Source: Symploca sp. SIO1C2
Lineage (GTDB): Bacteria; Cyanobacteriota; Cyanobacteriia; Cyanobacteriales; Coleofasciculaceae
Assembly (NCBI GenBank): GCA_010672925.1
Contig: JAAHFP010000006.1
Coordinates: 1 to 64,000 of the forward strand
Direction: 5' to 3'
Length of the DNA: 64,000 nucleotides
Shown here one piece after another: positions 16,728 to 26,938 of this stretch. Positions within the stretch are counted from its first letter, which is position 1. Every line of letters begins with the position of its first letter. The notes beneath the pieces were generated by a model. That model worked only from the letters and a program-made list of their open reading frames with translations, searched no databases and was not told the origin of the DNA. A program made the position numbers and the translations under genes.

Positions 16728-18380
16728 TCAGGTCGATGGGGCTAAAGCAGCAAAGCGAGAGAGTCGGGTTTGGCTTTTGGAAGACCCTTTCCACCAATAG
16801 ACTAAGCGGGTAAGATTCATCGCTGCAGCGATGGCAATATGTTGCAGACGAGTTTTGGCTAAACCCAAATAGCGGCAGTGTCGTAACTCAAAGCATCTCT
16901 TACCTTGAGAAATGGTACCTTCTACTCCAGCTCTTTTGGCATACCGGTGTTTCCAATCATCAGTAACTTGGTTGTTTCGTGCTGTGTGTAAAGCTTCATG
17001 TAACTTTTGCGGTCGGAGTTTGAGCAAGCGAGGTTCCTTGACGGCACGAGTACATTGTGGTCTATTGGTACAGGCAGCACACTCATGACGGTTAAACCGT
17101 ACTTCAACCACCTCGTTGCCATAATCATCCTGACGGGGTCGCCAAGCTCTTGAAGATTTGCCCGCAGGACACTTGACACTGTGAGCTTCCCAGTCAACGG
17201 CAAAACAGGAGATGTCAAATCCCTCTTGTGCTTTGGCTTGCCAACTCGAATCTGGGGGAACTTTACCAATAAGTTCAACATCGTAGTTATCTTTACTGGT
17301 GACTAAATGTTGGGCATCAACGTAAGCTGTGTCCATCAAATGCTCTGCGGGCAAGAGTTCCTTGAGAGCTAAATCTTGGTGAATCTTGTCTGTGATGGCT
17401 CCATCATGGGTCGTCGCCGGTGTCGTTTCCACATGAGTAATTAGATTAGGAGTATCTTCATCACAAGTTTCTGTCAGATGCACTGCATAACCTGTCCAAT
17501 TTGTATCCCGTTTGGTACGATAGCGAACCTCTGGGTCATAGGGTGAGACTATTAGTAGCTTGTTGGGTGGTAAATCTTTCTGTTGCCGCCAACGGAGTTT
17601 TTCTCCACAGAGGTAATATTGTTGTACCCATACTTGTCGCAAAATCTCTACTGAAGGAATTTGCTTTAACCATCCCATCGTTGGGTCTTCATCGATTAGT
17701 GATAATAAATAGTGACCATCTGCCCCGATCTGAGTGGCTAGTTTTTGTTGTTGAGTTTTAGTTTTGGGCAAACGATATTGTTCAAAGCGTACTCCATATC
17801 GGTCGAACCAATCTGGGGTGACCATTGCTGATAACCAGGAAGGAACCACGGTCGCTAAGTCATTGAGGACACGGCGTAGAGTTTCTCCACAACACTCAAT
17901 TCGGTTCAATTGCCGGATTGCTCCTAGTACATGAGTTGAGTCGGTTCTGGCTTGACCTCTGGTTTTGAGCCAGCCTTGTTGTTGGCAAATTTTGAGTATT
18001 TCATCGAGGAGCTGGTGTTCCCGTCCCTTTGCTACCAACCTCTCCCGAAATTCACTTAAGACACTAAAGTCAAATCCACTATTGGTCAATTCTAATCCCA
18101 AAGCATACTTCCAGTCCAAGCGACCTCTTACTGCATCAGCTGCTTGTCTGTCTGTGAGCCCTTCCGCAAATTGCATCAGTGTAATTAGTGCTAATTGCCC
18201 TGGAGACAGCGCACTTTGACCACAATCGGCCCGAAACAGAGTCGTGAAGTCTTCATCACGGTAGAATTGACCTAGCTGATCGCGCATCTTCATGTAAACG
18301 TTCCCTTTTGGAAACGCAGCACGGGCTACTTTGGCTGTTTCCATAGGGATTACCCACTCATTTTTGGGATGAAGTGTCAT
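16728..18380 (-). CDS. IS1182-family transposase
   Basis: The protein has 550 residues and is full length. An N-terminal DUF772-type region (LTDRQAADAVRGRLDWKYAL) is followed by a DDE domain with aspartates in ARTDSTHVLGA and DTAYVDAQHL and the glutamate in EGTISQGKRCFELRH. A Cys cluster (HECAACTNRPQC) precedes the last acidic residue. The frame is intact, so the element may be active. It lies inside the 49-bp inverted repeats. Confidence 0.9.
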   Translation of the reverse strand: MTLHPKNEWVIPMETAKVARAAFPKGNVYMKMRDQLGQFYRDEDFTTLFRADCGQSALSPGQLALITLMQFAEGLTDRQAADAVRGRLDWKYALGLELTNSGFDFSVLSEFRERLVAKGREHQLLDEILKICQQQGWLKTRGQARTDSTHVLGAIRQLNRIECCGETLRRVLNDLATVVPSWLSAMVTPDWFDRYGVRFEQYRLPKTKTQQQKLATQIGADGHYLLSLIDEDPTMGWLKQIPSVEILRQVWVQQYYLCGEKLRWRQQKDLPPNKLLIVSPYDPEVRYRTKRDTNWTGYAVHLTETCDEDTPNLITHVETTPATTHDGAITDKIHQDLALKELLPAEHLMDTAYVDAQHLVTSKDNYDVELIGKVPPDSSWQAKAQEGFDISCFAVDWEAHSVKCPAGKSSRAWRPRQDDYGNEVVEVRFNRHECAACTNRPQCTRAVKEPRLLKLRPQKLHEALHTARNNQVTDDWKHRYAKRAGVEGTISQGKRCFELRHCRYLGLAKTRLQHIAIAAAMNLTRLVYWWKGSSKSQTRLSRFAALAPST

Positions 18381-18522
18381 TTGCGATCACATCCTTTTCA
18401 ATAGTACCATCTCTATTCTTCTACTTTTAGCGATCGCAAATTTTATTGCTCGCTAAACCCCGCTCCCTTGAGCCCCTTACACTAGTTTCCTCGACAATCG
18501 TTTACAAATCAATGCGAGGTAA

Positions 18523-20350
18523 CTTCTCAATAAGTCTGGGGGCGCTCGCCGCGAATCAATCAGGCAAAAGAAGTAGAGCTTTTATCGGCGGCGAGTGACC
18601 CCAGGCTTCCGGCTTTCTGAAGAATAAGTTGTCCCAATGGAGGAATGAGGTTTTTGTCACACACTCGATCGGTGAGGTATTCCCAGAAGGAAATCCCCAG
18701 TTTGCGGCACGTTTTTTTTAAACTGGCGAAGGTATCTCGACATCGCCGTCCGGAATCCGAGCGCGTACTGCCACTAATTTTTCGTTTAGTAACGAATTCT
18801 CGAATGTCTTACTCACTGGCATTATTGTGTAGTGGCAACTCCGGTCTTGACAAAACTTTGAGTAGTTCGCTCTTACGTCTGTTGAGTCTTTCAAGAACTT
18901 GATTGAGCGTCTCAAAGCAAGTTGATGTAGTAAAAATTTTGTCAAATCTAGCTTCAAGGTCTGCTTTATGCTGTTGCTGAGCAAGCGAGGAAGAAGTTTT
19001 GTAAGCTTTTAAGTCTTGATACAACTGCCAAATTTGGTCTTGAACAGTTTCAATGGCTAGTTTTTGAGCTGAGGTGAAGGGAATTAATTTATTAATCAGG
19101 CGTTCAGCATGAACCCAGCATAACCCATGACAGAGTAATCGGAATTGTCCTGCCCCGTCACTGATAATCCCCAAATCTGAAGAAACTCCACTAGCTAAGA
19201 CCGCACCGAGCAGGGCCCCTTCTGTAGCCGTTTTGAGATGAGAGTCTTTTTCAATTCCCAAGCTTTTGAGAGCCGTCAACCATTCCTGTGTGTTCTTAAA
19301 TACACGGTTGTGCCACTGACTAAGGTTTTGTAACTGGTGTTGGGGCAGTCGATGTTCACTCATGTAGCTTAGAGCTTCCCTGCTAATGACATAGTCTGTT
19401 GTGTCACCTCTTAAAAGTTCCAAAAAATTGATGCGATTCTTCCGAGGTGTTGTCTCAAACCAGGCAAACCATTCATTACCGATGTGGGTACAGTAGCTAT
19501 TGACTCCTTGATGACGGGCACTGGTGTCGTCGGTGTTGATATAGCTCGACACACTTAAGCCAACTCGCAAAATTTCTTGTTTCTCAGCATGGTATTTTTC
19601 TTTATCTTCCACCAAGAGTCGGTTTAATTGTCCGGCGGAGAGCTCAATCCCCCAATCGTACATCTGTTTCAAGAGCAATGGTTGAGGCACATGGCAGTGA
19701 TGATATTGGTAGAGAAGGTAACTCTTAAGAGTCGGACCGAAGTGACCCTGTACCCGCACCTGCGGCGATAAGTGTCCTTTCATGTAGCTTCGGTGTTGGT
19801 GTCTTCCAAATCGCCAGTCGATATCGGATGTTGTGAGGTTTGATAATCAGCTCTTGAACAGTGTAATCTTGGTAGCCTTTAAATTCTGAGCCGGTCGGAA
19901 TTTCTGTTGTCGGTTGGATGATTCTCGTCTCATGGATGGGCAAGCAGGCAGTTTTGTGGCGCTTAGATGAACCAGGACGTTTCTTCTTTTGTCTTAGCAA
20001 TTCACTGCCTGAGTCTTGCTTATCTTCGTGTTGTTGTAGTGCTTTCTTTTTTGGCTCTAGGCAACTAGGCTTGATTTTGGGTTTTCCTTTGTGTCCCTTA
20101 ATACGGTCTATTTCATTTTAAAGGTTGCTCGATATACTCTTCTCGCTCCCGCAGCAACTGCAACAGTAAAGCTTCTTGGTCACTCAGCTCTGTGTCTGGT
20201 ATCTGAGGAATAGGAGTTAATTTTGTACCCATAACTGTAATTGTATCCGTTACACCCAAAGAAAGTGAAGCCTCGATGAACTCGCCTACCTCAACTGCTT
20301 GCCTCTAACTTCACTGGTTTGCGGCGAGTTCACCCAGACTTATTGAGAAG
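18523..20350 (-). mobile_element. IS66-like element with 18-bp perfect terminal inverted repeats
   Basis: CTTCTCAATAAGTCTGGG at 18523-18540 is exactly matched by its reverse complement at 20333-20350; looser similarity continues inward and a few bases outward. No target duplication was found on inspection. The element carries one decayed transposase gene and lies between the IS1182-type transposase gene and the right 49-bp inverted repeat. Confidence 0.75.
18560..20232 (-). pseudogene. IS66-like transposase, frameshifted with an internal stop
   Basis: The reading starts MGTKLTPIPQIPDTELSDQE at 20232, breaks at ~20117 (stop), and resumes in another frame (KGHKGKPKIKPS, then RQKKKRPGSSKRHKTACLPI). 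It shifts again near 19780 into the main catalytic part (HFGPTLKSYLLYQYHH, INTDDTSARHQG), then meets a TAA at ~18808 replacing one codon within NNASE-DIREFV and continues to a TGA at 18560. At least two frameshifts and one nonsense codon make it inactive. The family call is by overall pattern. Confidence 0.8.
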
Positions 20351-20382
20351 GTTCCGCTTTTCCCCTTATGTTGACACCAATG

Positions 20383-20431
20383 GAGGCTGACACCCCCTCT
20401 TAATTCGCCAACAGTATCTTTGAATCCAAGG
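20383..20431 (-). repeat. Right 49-bp inverted repeat flanking the IS nest
   Basis: Reverse complement of 16619-16667 with two mismatches. CTTAAGTTGA at 20468-20477 mirrors the TCAACTTAAG at 16564, so the outer ends of the nest also match. Confidence 0.8.
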
Positions 20432-20599
20432 TGAGTTAGGGAATCCAGCTAGTCAGCTATGTCTAGGCTTAAGTTGATACCAATGTAAGTCGGTGCACCC
20501 CTACCCAAAAAAAGAGCCATTCAGACCGAATTTGGTATAACATCCCAGGGAATCGATAATAGAATTTTTTAGTCCTACAGCAACACTCCTACCCAATTA

Positions 20600-21925
20600 A
20601 TGAAGGAAAATCAAAACCCTCGTCTTATTAACCTGTTTACGGCTATTTGCATTGTCGTAGCTAATATGATTGGAACCGGCGTGTTCACCAGTCTCGGTTT
20701 CCAAGTAATAGATATCAAATCAGGTTTTTCCCTGCTGTTCTTATGGATAGTAGGGGGAATTTTTGCCCTTTGTGGTGCTCTTGCTTACGGGGAATTGGCA
20801 GCGGTAATGCCTCGCTCCGGTGGAGAGTATCATTACCTCTCGAAGATTTATCATCCGATCATTGGCTTTCTGTCGGGATGGGTATCGGTAACAGTCGGTT
20901 TTGCTGCGCCAATTGCTGCTGCCGCGATCGCTTTAGGTAACTATTTTACCAGTGTTTTCCCGGTTATCAATCCTATTGCGATCGCTTTATTGGTTGTTAT
21001 TGCAGTCACCCTGATTCACTTGAATAATGTGAAAACAGGAAGCTATTTCCAGCAGATTTTCACCATCTTAAAAGTTCTGTTGATTGTTATCTTAATCCTG
21101 TGTGGACTGGTGTTCGCTGAATCTCAGGGACTCAACTTCTTCCCAAATCCAGGAGATTTACCGGTAATTGCCAGCACACCCTTCGCCATTTCTCTGGTAT
21201 ATGTTACCTACTCCTATTCCGGCTGGAATGCTTCAATCTACATTGCTAATGAGATAGAAGAACCAGAGAAAAATCTTCCCCGCTCTTTACTATTGGGGAC
21301 TTTAGTGGTGATGCTGTTATATCTGTTACTCAACTTTATTTTCCTGTACAGCACCCCCATCGATAATTTAGCAGGACAACTAGAAGTAGGATACATTGCT
21401 GCCGAGAGTATTTTTGGTTCCTCCGGGGCAAAAATTATGGGTATGTTGATCTCTTTTGGACTAATATCTTCCATTAGTTCTATGGTTTGGGCTGGACCGA
21501 GGGTAACCCAGGTAATTGGGGAGGATATTCCTTTGTTTAAACTGCTTGCCAGAAAAAATAACAGTGGTGTTCCTTACTATGCTATTCTCCTGCAACTAGC
21601 TATAGTTATAGTCTTGGTAATTACTTCTAGCTTTGATGCCGTAATTACCTATTTAGGATTTACCCTGACTCTTTCTTCCTTTATGACGGTTTTGGGGGTA
21701 TTTATCCACAGAATTAAGTATCCTGAAATACAAAGACCCTATCAAACCTGGGGATACCCAGTAACACCACTCCTATTCTTGGCAATCAGCCTGTGGATAT
21801 TGGTCTTTATTTTCATGGATAAACCCGTTGAATCTTTGGCAGGATTAGGTACAATTGCTCTCGGTCTGCCAGTTTACTTAATCGCTGCTAGGAACAAACT
21901 TGTTTCCTCAGATTCTCAGGATTAA
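20600..21925 (+). CDS. APC-superfamily amino acid permease
   Basis: The protein has 441 residues and about twelve hydrophobic segments. The first helix carries the APC substrate motif MIGTGVFTSLGF, followed by GELAAVMPRSGGEYHYLSKI. It probably exchanges or imports amino acids across the plasma membrane; the substrate cannot be told. A lipoprotein gene follows after 33 bases and may share its transcript. Confidence 0.9.
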   Translation: MKENQNPRLINLFTAICIVVANMIGTGVFTSLGFQVIDIKSGFSLLFLWIVGGIFALCGALAYGELAAVMPRSGGEYHYLSKIYHPIIGFLSGWVSVTVGFAAPIAAAAIALGNYFTSVFPVINPIAIALLVVIAVTLIHLNNVKTGSYFQQIFTILKVLLIVILILCGLVFAESQGLNFFPNPGDLPVIASTPFAISLVYVTYSYSGWNASIYIANEIEEPEKNLPRSLLLGTLVVMLLYLLLNFIFLYSTPIDNLAGQLEVGYIAAESIFGSSGAKIMGMLISFGLISSISSMVWAGPRVTQVIGEDIPLFKLLARKNNSGVPYYAILLQLAIVIVLVITSSFDAVITYLGFTLTLSSFMTVLGVFIHRIKYPEIQRPYQTWGYPVTPLLFLAISLWILVFIFMDKPVESLAGLGTIALGLPVYLIAARNKLVSSDSQD

Positions 21926-21958
21926 ACCAAAATGAAATAAATTTTGCCAGGAATTATC

Positions 21959-23170
21959 ATGAACATCAAAAAATCCCTATCTGTACTGCTAGCACTGTTG
22001 GGAATACTAGTCTTTGTCGGGGCTTGCGGCAGCAATAGTGATACAGCGGAGCAAGGAACAGAAGAAACGACTGAAGTTGCTGAAGCTGAGTCAACACAAG
22101 AAGAAGCTGTGGTGGAGTTTGACGAGGAAAAAACTGCCAAGTTAACTGCAACAGCTAGATTTCTTGCTGGTATGGAAGTCAGCGACAATGAAGCAATTGC
22201 CCAAATGACCGAAAGCGGCGCTTGGCAAAGTCATGCTAGCTATTTAAATGGTGCTTGGTCACAACTGGAAGCTCAACAACTATCCAAAGCCAGAGCTTGG
22301 TCTGAAGGAGAACTGCAAGCGATTAATGCCTCTTCACCCCCTATCTTTTATCCCTTTAGCGGACCAGATTTTTTGTATGGCTTTACTATGTTCCCCAAGG
22401 GTAGTGAGTATGTCATGTTAGCTTTAGAACCGGTGGGAGAAGTTCCGGATCTCGAAGAACTTTCTGAATCCCAAAGGAATGCTAAATTACAGGGAGTGGT
22501 TGGTGCTTTATCAGAAATCCTCAAGTTTAGCTTCTTCCGCACCAATGATATGCAGGTAGATTTGGCTCAGCAAGGAGCCCTGCCGATTATATTGGTATTT
22601 ATGGCTCGCACGAATAACCAGATTATGGATATTCAGCCAATTAGTATGGATGAAAACGCCAATATTCAGCCTCAAGGGGAGGGAGCAGCTAGCGATAACT
22701 CTATTTCCGGTGTCAAAATTACCTTTTTACCGGAAGGAGAATCAGACCCACGAACACTACATTATTTCTCCACGGATATCTCTAATGAGGGTTTGGCAAA
22801 AACTCCCCAACTTAAGGCATTTGTCGAACAACTGGGAACCCCGACTACCTACCTTAAAGCAGCATCCTATCTGATGTACCGGGATAGTTTTTCCCAAATT
22901 CGAGATTTGATTCTTACCCAAAGTGACAATCTGCTACAAGATGATTCCGGTATGCCCATCAAGTATGTAGATGAAGAGCAGTGGGACATAACATACTATG
23001 GCAACTATACCAGTCCCATTGGTCTCTTTGCTGAGCGGTATCAGCCAGATCTAAGGAAAATCTATCAAGGTGACAATACGATCAAGCCCTTGAATTTTGG
23101 TATTGGCTACAAGTTTGGCGTCAACGAGTCGAACTTAATGCTATCCACGAAGAAGGATAAGCCTGAGTAG
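21959..23170 (+). CDS. Predicted lipoprotein of unknown function
   Basis: The ATG at 21959 has AGGAA about seven bases upstream and gives a 403-residue protein; the TTG at 21944 is less likely. The signal peptide ends in a lipobox FVGAC with Cys23. A Glu/Thr/Ala-rich linker (~27-60) leads to a large globular domain with no recognised motif. It is expected to be anchored to a membrane and face the periplasm. A long tandem repeat block follows the stop. Confidence 0.8.
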   Translation: MNIKKSLSVLLALLGILVFVGACGSNSDTAEQGTEETTEVAEAESTQEEAVVEFDEEKTAKLTATARFLAGMEVSDNEAIAQMTESGAWQSHASYLNGAWSQLEAQQLSKARAWSEGELQAINASSPPIFYPFSGPDFLYGFTMFPKGSEYVMLALEPVGEVPDLEELSESQRNAKLQGVVGALSEILKFSFFRTNDMQVDLAQQGALPIILVFMARTNNQIMDIQPISMDENANIQPQGEGAASDNSISGVKITFLPEGESDPRTLHYFSTDISNEGLAKTPQLKAFVEQLGTPTTYLKAASYLMYRDSFSQIRDLILTQSDNLLQDDSGMPIKYVDEEQWDITYYGNYTSPIGLFAERYQPDLRKIYQGDNTIKPLNFGIGYKFGVNESNLMLSTKKDKPE

Positions 23171-23174
23171 GGAG

Positions 23175-23262
23175 ATGGGGAGATTGGGAAGACAAGGGAG
23201 ATTGGGAAGACAAGGGAGACAAGGGAGACAAGGGAGACAAGGGAGACAAGGGAGACAAGGAG
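23175..23262. repeat. 9-bp GGAGACAAG tandem array
   Basis: About nine near-perfect copies, starting five bases after the lipoprotein stop. Confidence 0.85.
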
Positions 23263-23275
23263 GAATTAAATATAT

Positions 23276-23394
23276 CAATTCCCAATTCCCAATTCCCAAT
23301 TCCCAATTCCCAATTCTAAATTCTAAATTCCCAATTCCCAATTCCCAATTCCCAATTCCCAATTCCCAATTCTAAATTCTAAATTCTAAATTCT
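23276..23394. repeat. CAATTCC / TAAATTC heptamer array
   Basis: About seventeen copies of a 7-mer, mostly CAATTCC with blocks of TAAATTC, run up to the stop of the convergent vWA gene. It is one of the longest tandem arrays in the window. Confidence 0.88.
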
Positions 23395-24636
23395 TCATTC
23401 CTGCAACTCCGTCTTAGAGACGATGCGGGTCTTCTTACGGTCTGCTTCGGAAAGTTCTTCTCCTGATTGCAGGCGAGTGGCATTGGTTTGTAACACTGTC
23501 GCAGCGCCTTGATCTCCCATTTGGATGGCAGTTTTGGCCGCAGTTTGTAGCATGGTAGCTGCACCGGCGCGATCGCCTTTTTGCAATTTCGCTTCGGCAA
23601 TTTGGGTTTGTCGATATTTAGCCAAAGCCAAAATTGACCTTTGGACATCGGCATTGGGGGATGGCTGGTAAACTCCCTGAACAGTTGCTTCTATGGGTAT
23701 TAGTTCAGAAAGTAAGCCATCTTTACCGATTGCTGGGTCATCGTACATCACTTGTGCCTTAGCAATTACTTGACTACCCTCTGGCAGTTTACCAATATAC
23801 AAATTAGCGAGGATAACTCGCTCAGAATCTGTCATCAAGTCTCCCAAGCGTACCAGAAAGCGACCATCTTCTTGTTGAATTGGTAGTTCAATAGTATCTG
23901 GAGCTACTTGAGCAACTGGTTTGAGTTCTGCTAGCCTTACTTTAGGCAGTAAATCTAAAAACAGATAGGCATTAGTTAAACCTACAGACTGAATACGATT
24001 AAACAAGCGCCCAAACTCCTCGACTGCTTGTTCTGGCTGCTCAATATAAGACAAAGTACCAGCACCAATATCGGCAATTTGTTCCAAAATGTCTTGGTTC
24101 CAGTTTTCACCAAATCCTAAGCTATTGAGGGTAATATTATTTTGAGTTGCCAGACGGGCTAGTTTCAGACATTTGTCATTATTACCATGTTCGTTTTCCC
24201 CATCAGTGAGCAGAAAAGCCTGAGAAACAGCGTCTTGTCTCCCTTTTGCTAACTCTTCGATTCCCAGTTTGAGTCCTTCATCAATCGCTGTTCCTCCATC
24301 AGCTGTGAGCCGTTTGAGCTGTTTTTTGACATTGTCTAGGTTGTCAATTACCTGATTTTTGACAATAACTTTTGCTCTATGATCGAAGGCAACCACTGAC
24401 AAGCGATCACCTGGTTGTAACCGCTCCATCAAACCCAAAGCCGCTTGTTTAACTGTTTCCAGAGAAGGTCCACTCATTGAGCCACTATGATCAAGAATTA
24501 AGCATAAATTCAGGGGAACTGAACGCTCTTGCTTAGTAGAAAGAGCTCCTACTGCCAGAGATAGCTGGCGCTGGCTATTCGGTTGCTTGGCATCAATATG
24601 AGTATCATTAAGGGCAGGGTGTAAACTTACTTTCAT
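23395..24636 (-). CDS. von Willebrand factor A domain protein
   Basis: The protein has 413 residues. The vWA domain (~40-220) has a complete MIDAS site: DHSGSMSG, the threonine in DGGTAIDEG and LLTDGEN. The C-terminal part (~230-400) is a beta-rich segment followed by a helical Ala/Gln-rich repeat (KGDRAGAATMLQTAAKTAI). No signal peptide is present, so it is probably cytoplasmic and metal-dependently protein-binding. No MoxR ATPase lies nearby. Confidence 0.87.
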   Translation of the reverse strand: MKVSLHPALNDTHIDAKQPNSQRQLSLAVGALSTKQERSVPLNLCLILDHSGSMSGPSLETVKQAALGLMERLQPGDRLSVVAFDHRAKVIVKNQVIDNLDNVKKQLKRLTADGGTAIDEGLKLGIEELAKGRQDAVSQAFLLTDGENEHGNNDKCLKLARLATQNNITLNSLGFGENWNQDILEQIADIGAGTLSYIEQPEQAVEEFGRLFNRIQSVGLTNAYLFLDLLPKVRLAELKPVAQVAPDTIELPIQQEDGRFLVRLGDLMTDSERVILANLYIGKLPEGSQVIAKAQVMYDDPAIGKDGLLSELIPIEATVQGVYQPSPNADVQRSILALAKYRQTQIAEAKLQKGDRAGAATMLQTAAKTAIQMGDQGAATVLQTNATRLQSGEELSEADRKKTRIVSKTELQE

Positions 24637-25247
24637 TAAAAGCTCCTGAGTAAGTAAAAGTTATATAGCGTTTCTCATTGGGTGATGGTACATTCGCTAT
24701 TGTTTTTTGGGAATAGGGAATAGGGAATTGGAAATGTAACTCATGGATATGAGAAATGCTATGGTGGTCAGTTTTGTGGACATCAACCAGGATTAAGTGG
24801 TGATTACCGCACTAGTGGTTTGGAAGCACCAACCAACCCCTAACCCATCCCAGGAGGGGAACCGGAGGCAGGAGGCAGAAGGCAGAAGGCAGAAGGCTTT
24901 CCAATGAAATATTTTTTTACCACCACAGGTAGATGAAAGTAAACTCTTCCCCACTTATTCCCCTTGGAGGGAGGGGTTGGGGGCGGGTTTTTCTCCTGGG
25001 AATTTAAATTTCTCCTTGTCCTCCTTGTCCTCCTTGTCCCCCTTGTCCCCCTTGTCCCCCTTGTCTCCTTGTCTCCTTGTCCTCCTTGTCCTCCTTGTCT
25101 CCCTTATCCTCCTTACTCTTCCTATTAAAACCTGTAGCAACTAAAACGGGGTGGTAGTAGCACTACCAAAAAACTGTCCCTGTGCCTGTTAGCAAGCGCG
25201 TTACTATAGTTTTAAAGATAGCGCTATATTTGCAACTCCCAAATACC
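24637..25247. repeat. Intergenic, tandem repeats upstream of clpR
   Basis: There is no gene. AGAAGGC heptamers lie at ~24862-24897 and about twelve 9-mers of the type CTCCTTGTC/CCCCTTGTC at ~25014-25107. The promoter of clpR probably lies in the last 100 bases. Confidence 0.65.
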
Positions 25248-25883
25248 ATGACACTACCTATTCAGGCAGTTCAAGCCGCTTACTATGGTCGTTCTAACTA
25301 CCGGACACCACCCCCAGACTTACCGTCATTGCTGCTGAATGAAAGGATTGTTTATCTCGGTATGCCCTTGGTGCCCCAGGTAACAGAACTAATCATTGCT
25401 GAGTTACTTTACTTGCAGTACCAAGACCCAGATAAACCTATTAGACTTTACATCAACTCCGTTGGTACCTATGGTTTTGAAACAGAAGCCTTTGCTATCT
25501 GTGACACCATGAACTATATCAAGCCACCCATCCACACCATCTGCATGGGTATGGCAATGGGTATGTCAGCAATGTTGCTATCAGCTGGGGAAAAAGGCTC
25601 TCGAGCTAGCTTACCTAATGCAACAATTGTACTGCACCAGCCCCAAGGTGCAGCTCAAGGTCAAGCTACGGATATCCAAATTCGTGTTAAAGAAGTGCTG
25701 GCAAATAAAGCGACAATGCTTGATGTTCTCTCTCGTCATACAGGTCAATCTGTGGAAAAAATCACCAAAGATATGGACCGGATGTTGTATATGACTCCTG
25801 AGACAGCAATGGAGTACGGCATAATTGACAAAATCCTAGAAGCTACTGAAGCAGATTTACCAGTACCAGCTGGTGTCTCTTAA
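25248..25883 (+). CDS. clpR: ClpR, non-catalytic ClpP-like protease subunit
   Basis: I chose the ATG at 25248 (211 residues, MTLPIQAVQAAYYG); the frame opens at 25182, but that extension is not ClpP-like. The ClpP fold is clear, yet the catalytic serine site reads GMAMGMSAMLL where active ClpP has [11 protein letters not shown], so Ser is replaced by Gly. The histidine (VLHQP) remains. In cyanobacteria and plastids, ClpR forms a mixed ring with an active ClpP. The active subunit gene follows 181 bases downstream. Confidence 0.9.
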   Translation: MTLPIQAVQAAYYGRSNYRTPPPDLPSLLLNERIVYLGMPLVPQVTELIIAELLYLQYQDPDKPIRLYINSVGTYGFETEAFAICDTMNYIKPPIHTICMGMAMGMSAMLLSAGEKGSRASLPNATIVLHQPQGAAQGQATDIQIRVKEVLANKATMLDVLSRHTGQSVEKITKDMDRMLYMTPETAMEYGIIDKILEATEADLPVPAGVS

Positions 25884-25984
25884 CACCACTTAAGCTGTTG
25901 TGCGTTTTATGAATTGGTGCTGACGCTGAGATGGGGAAATAGGGAAATAGGGAGATAGGGAGATGGAATGCTGAATGCTTGAGA

Positions 25985-26047
25985 AACCATTACCTACCAC
26001 CTACCACCTACCACCTACCACCTAACACCTAACACCTAACACCTAAC
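25985..26047. repeat. ACCTACC/ACCTAAC heptamer array
   Basis: About eight copies lie between clpR and clpP, ending 17 bases before the clpP start codon, so they would sit in the clpP leader if the two genes are co-transcribed. Confidence 0.85.
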
Positions 26048-26064
26048 TTTATTCGGAGCAAATT

Positions 26065-26667
26065 ATGCCAATTGGTGTCCCAAAAGTCCCCTACCAAATG
26101 CCCGGTTCCCAGTACACTGAGTGGATTGATATCTACAATCGTCTCTATCGGGAACGAATTATTTTTCTAGGTAAGGATGTCGATGATGAAATTGCCAACC
26201 AAATCATCGCGGTTATGCTTTACCTAGACTCGGAAGACAATAATAAAGATATTTTTCTCTACATCAACTCTCCTGGGGGTTCGGTAACCGCAGGCTTGGC
26301 AATTTATGACACCATGCAGCACATCAAGTCAGATGTGGTGACCATTTGTGTTGGTTTAGCCGCATCTATGGGTTCTTTCCTGCTGGCTGCTGGGAAAAAA
26401 GGGAAACGCCTTGCTTTGCCCAACTCTCGAATTATGCTGCACCAACCTTCCGGTGGTATCCGAGGTATGGCTCAAGCTACAGATATTCAAATTACTGCTC
26501 AGGAGATTTTGCGAGTCCGGCATCAACTTAACCAAATTTATGCTGACAGGACTGGCAATTCTGCCGAGAAGATTGCTAAAGATATAGACCGAGACTTTTT
26601 TATGTCAGCAGAGGAGGCGAAGGAATACGGACTGATTGACAAAGTTATTGAAGATAGCGCACCTTAG
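26065..26667 (+). CDS. clpP: ATP-dependent Clp protease proteolytic subunit (active)
   Basis: The protein has 200 residues. The serine motif [14 protein letters not shown], histidine motif MLHQPSGG and aspartate in DIDRDFFMS are intact. With the upstream clpR it matches the conserved cyanobacterial clpR-clpP3 pair that makes the essential ClpP3/R core working with ClpC. TTCGGAGC just upstream serves as a weak ribosome site. Confidence 0.93.
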   Translation: MPIGVPKVPYQMPGSQYTEWIDIYNRLYRERIIFLGKDVDDEIANQIIAVMLYLDSEDNNKDIFLYINSPGGSVTAGLAIYDTMQHIKSDVVTICVGLAASMGSFLLAAGKKGKRLALPNSRIMLHQPSGGIRGMAQATDIQITAQEILRVRHQLNQIYADRTGNSAEKIAKDIDRDFFMSAEEAKEYGLIDKVIEDSAP

Positions 26668-26752
26668 TACAGGAAGGCAGGAGGCAGGAGACAGGAGGCA
26701 GAAGGTTGATAGATTTAGGGACTTGGTTATTTCTGCCACTCTGTACAAACAT

Positions 26753-26908
26753 CTAGAGACGCGCCAACAGACTTAAAGGTATCATTAGTTAGTTGCCAAT
26801 ACTGCTCGGATAAGCTCCAATACTGCTCCCCTAGCTCCCTCTGCTCCCCCAGCTTCTCTTGCCTATAACTTCTCTTTACCGAGCAGTATTGAGTCAGGTG
26901 CGTCTCTA
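26753..26908. repeat. Nested inverted repeats upstream of the J-domain gene
   Basis: The outer arms TAGAGACGC and GCGTCTCTA enclose inner arms AATACTGCTCGG (~26801-26812) and CCGAGCAGTATT. The loop contains CTCCC-rich repeats. The GAGACGC arms recur at 35638-35689. Confidence 0.6.
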
Positions 26909-26938
26909 CATTAAGTAGAAGATTTATTAATTCTTTAA

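Noticed and set aside
18511-20362. 8-bp target duplication of the IS66-like element
   Set aside because: The eight bases outside each likely end (AATGCGAG and CGCTTTTC) do not match, so no duplication is claimed.
23175-23375. Open frames through the GGAGACAAG and CAATTCC arrays on both strands
   Set aside because: They are translations of tandem repeats with no start signals or protein-like composition.
25014-25107. CRISPR-like regular repeats
   Set aside because: Units of 9 bp are contiguous without spacers; these are simple tandem repeats. No cas gene is present in the window.
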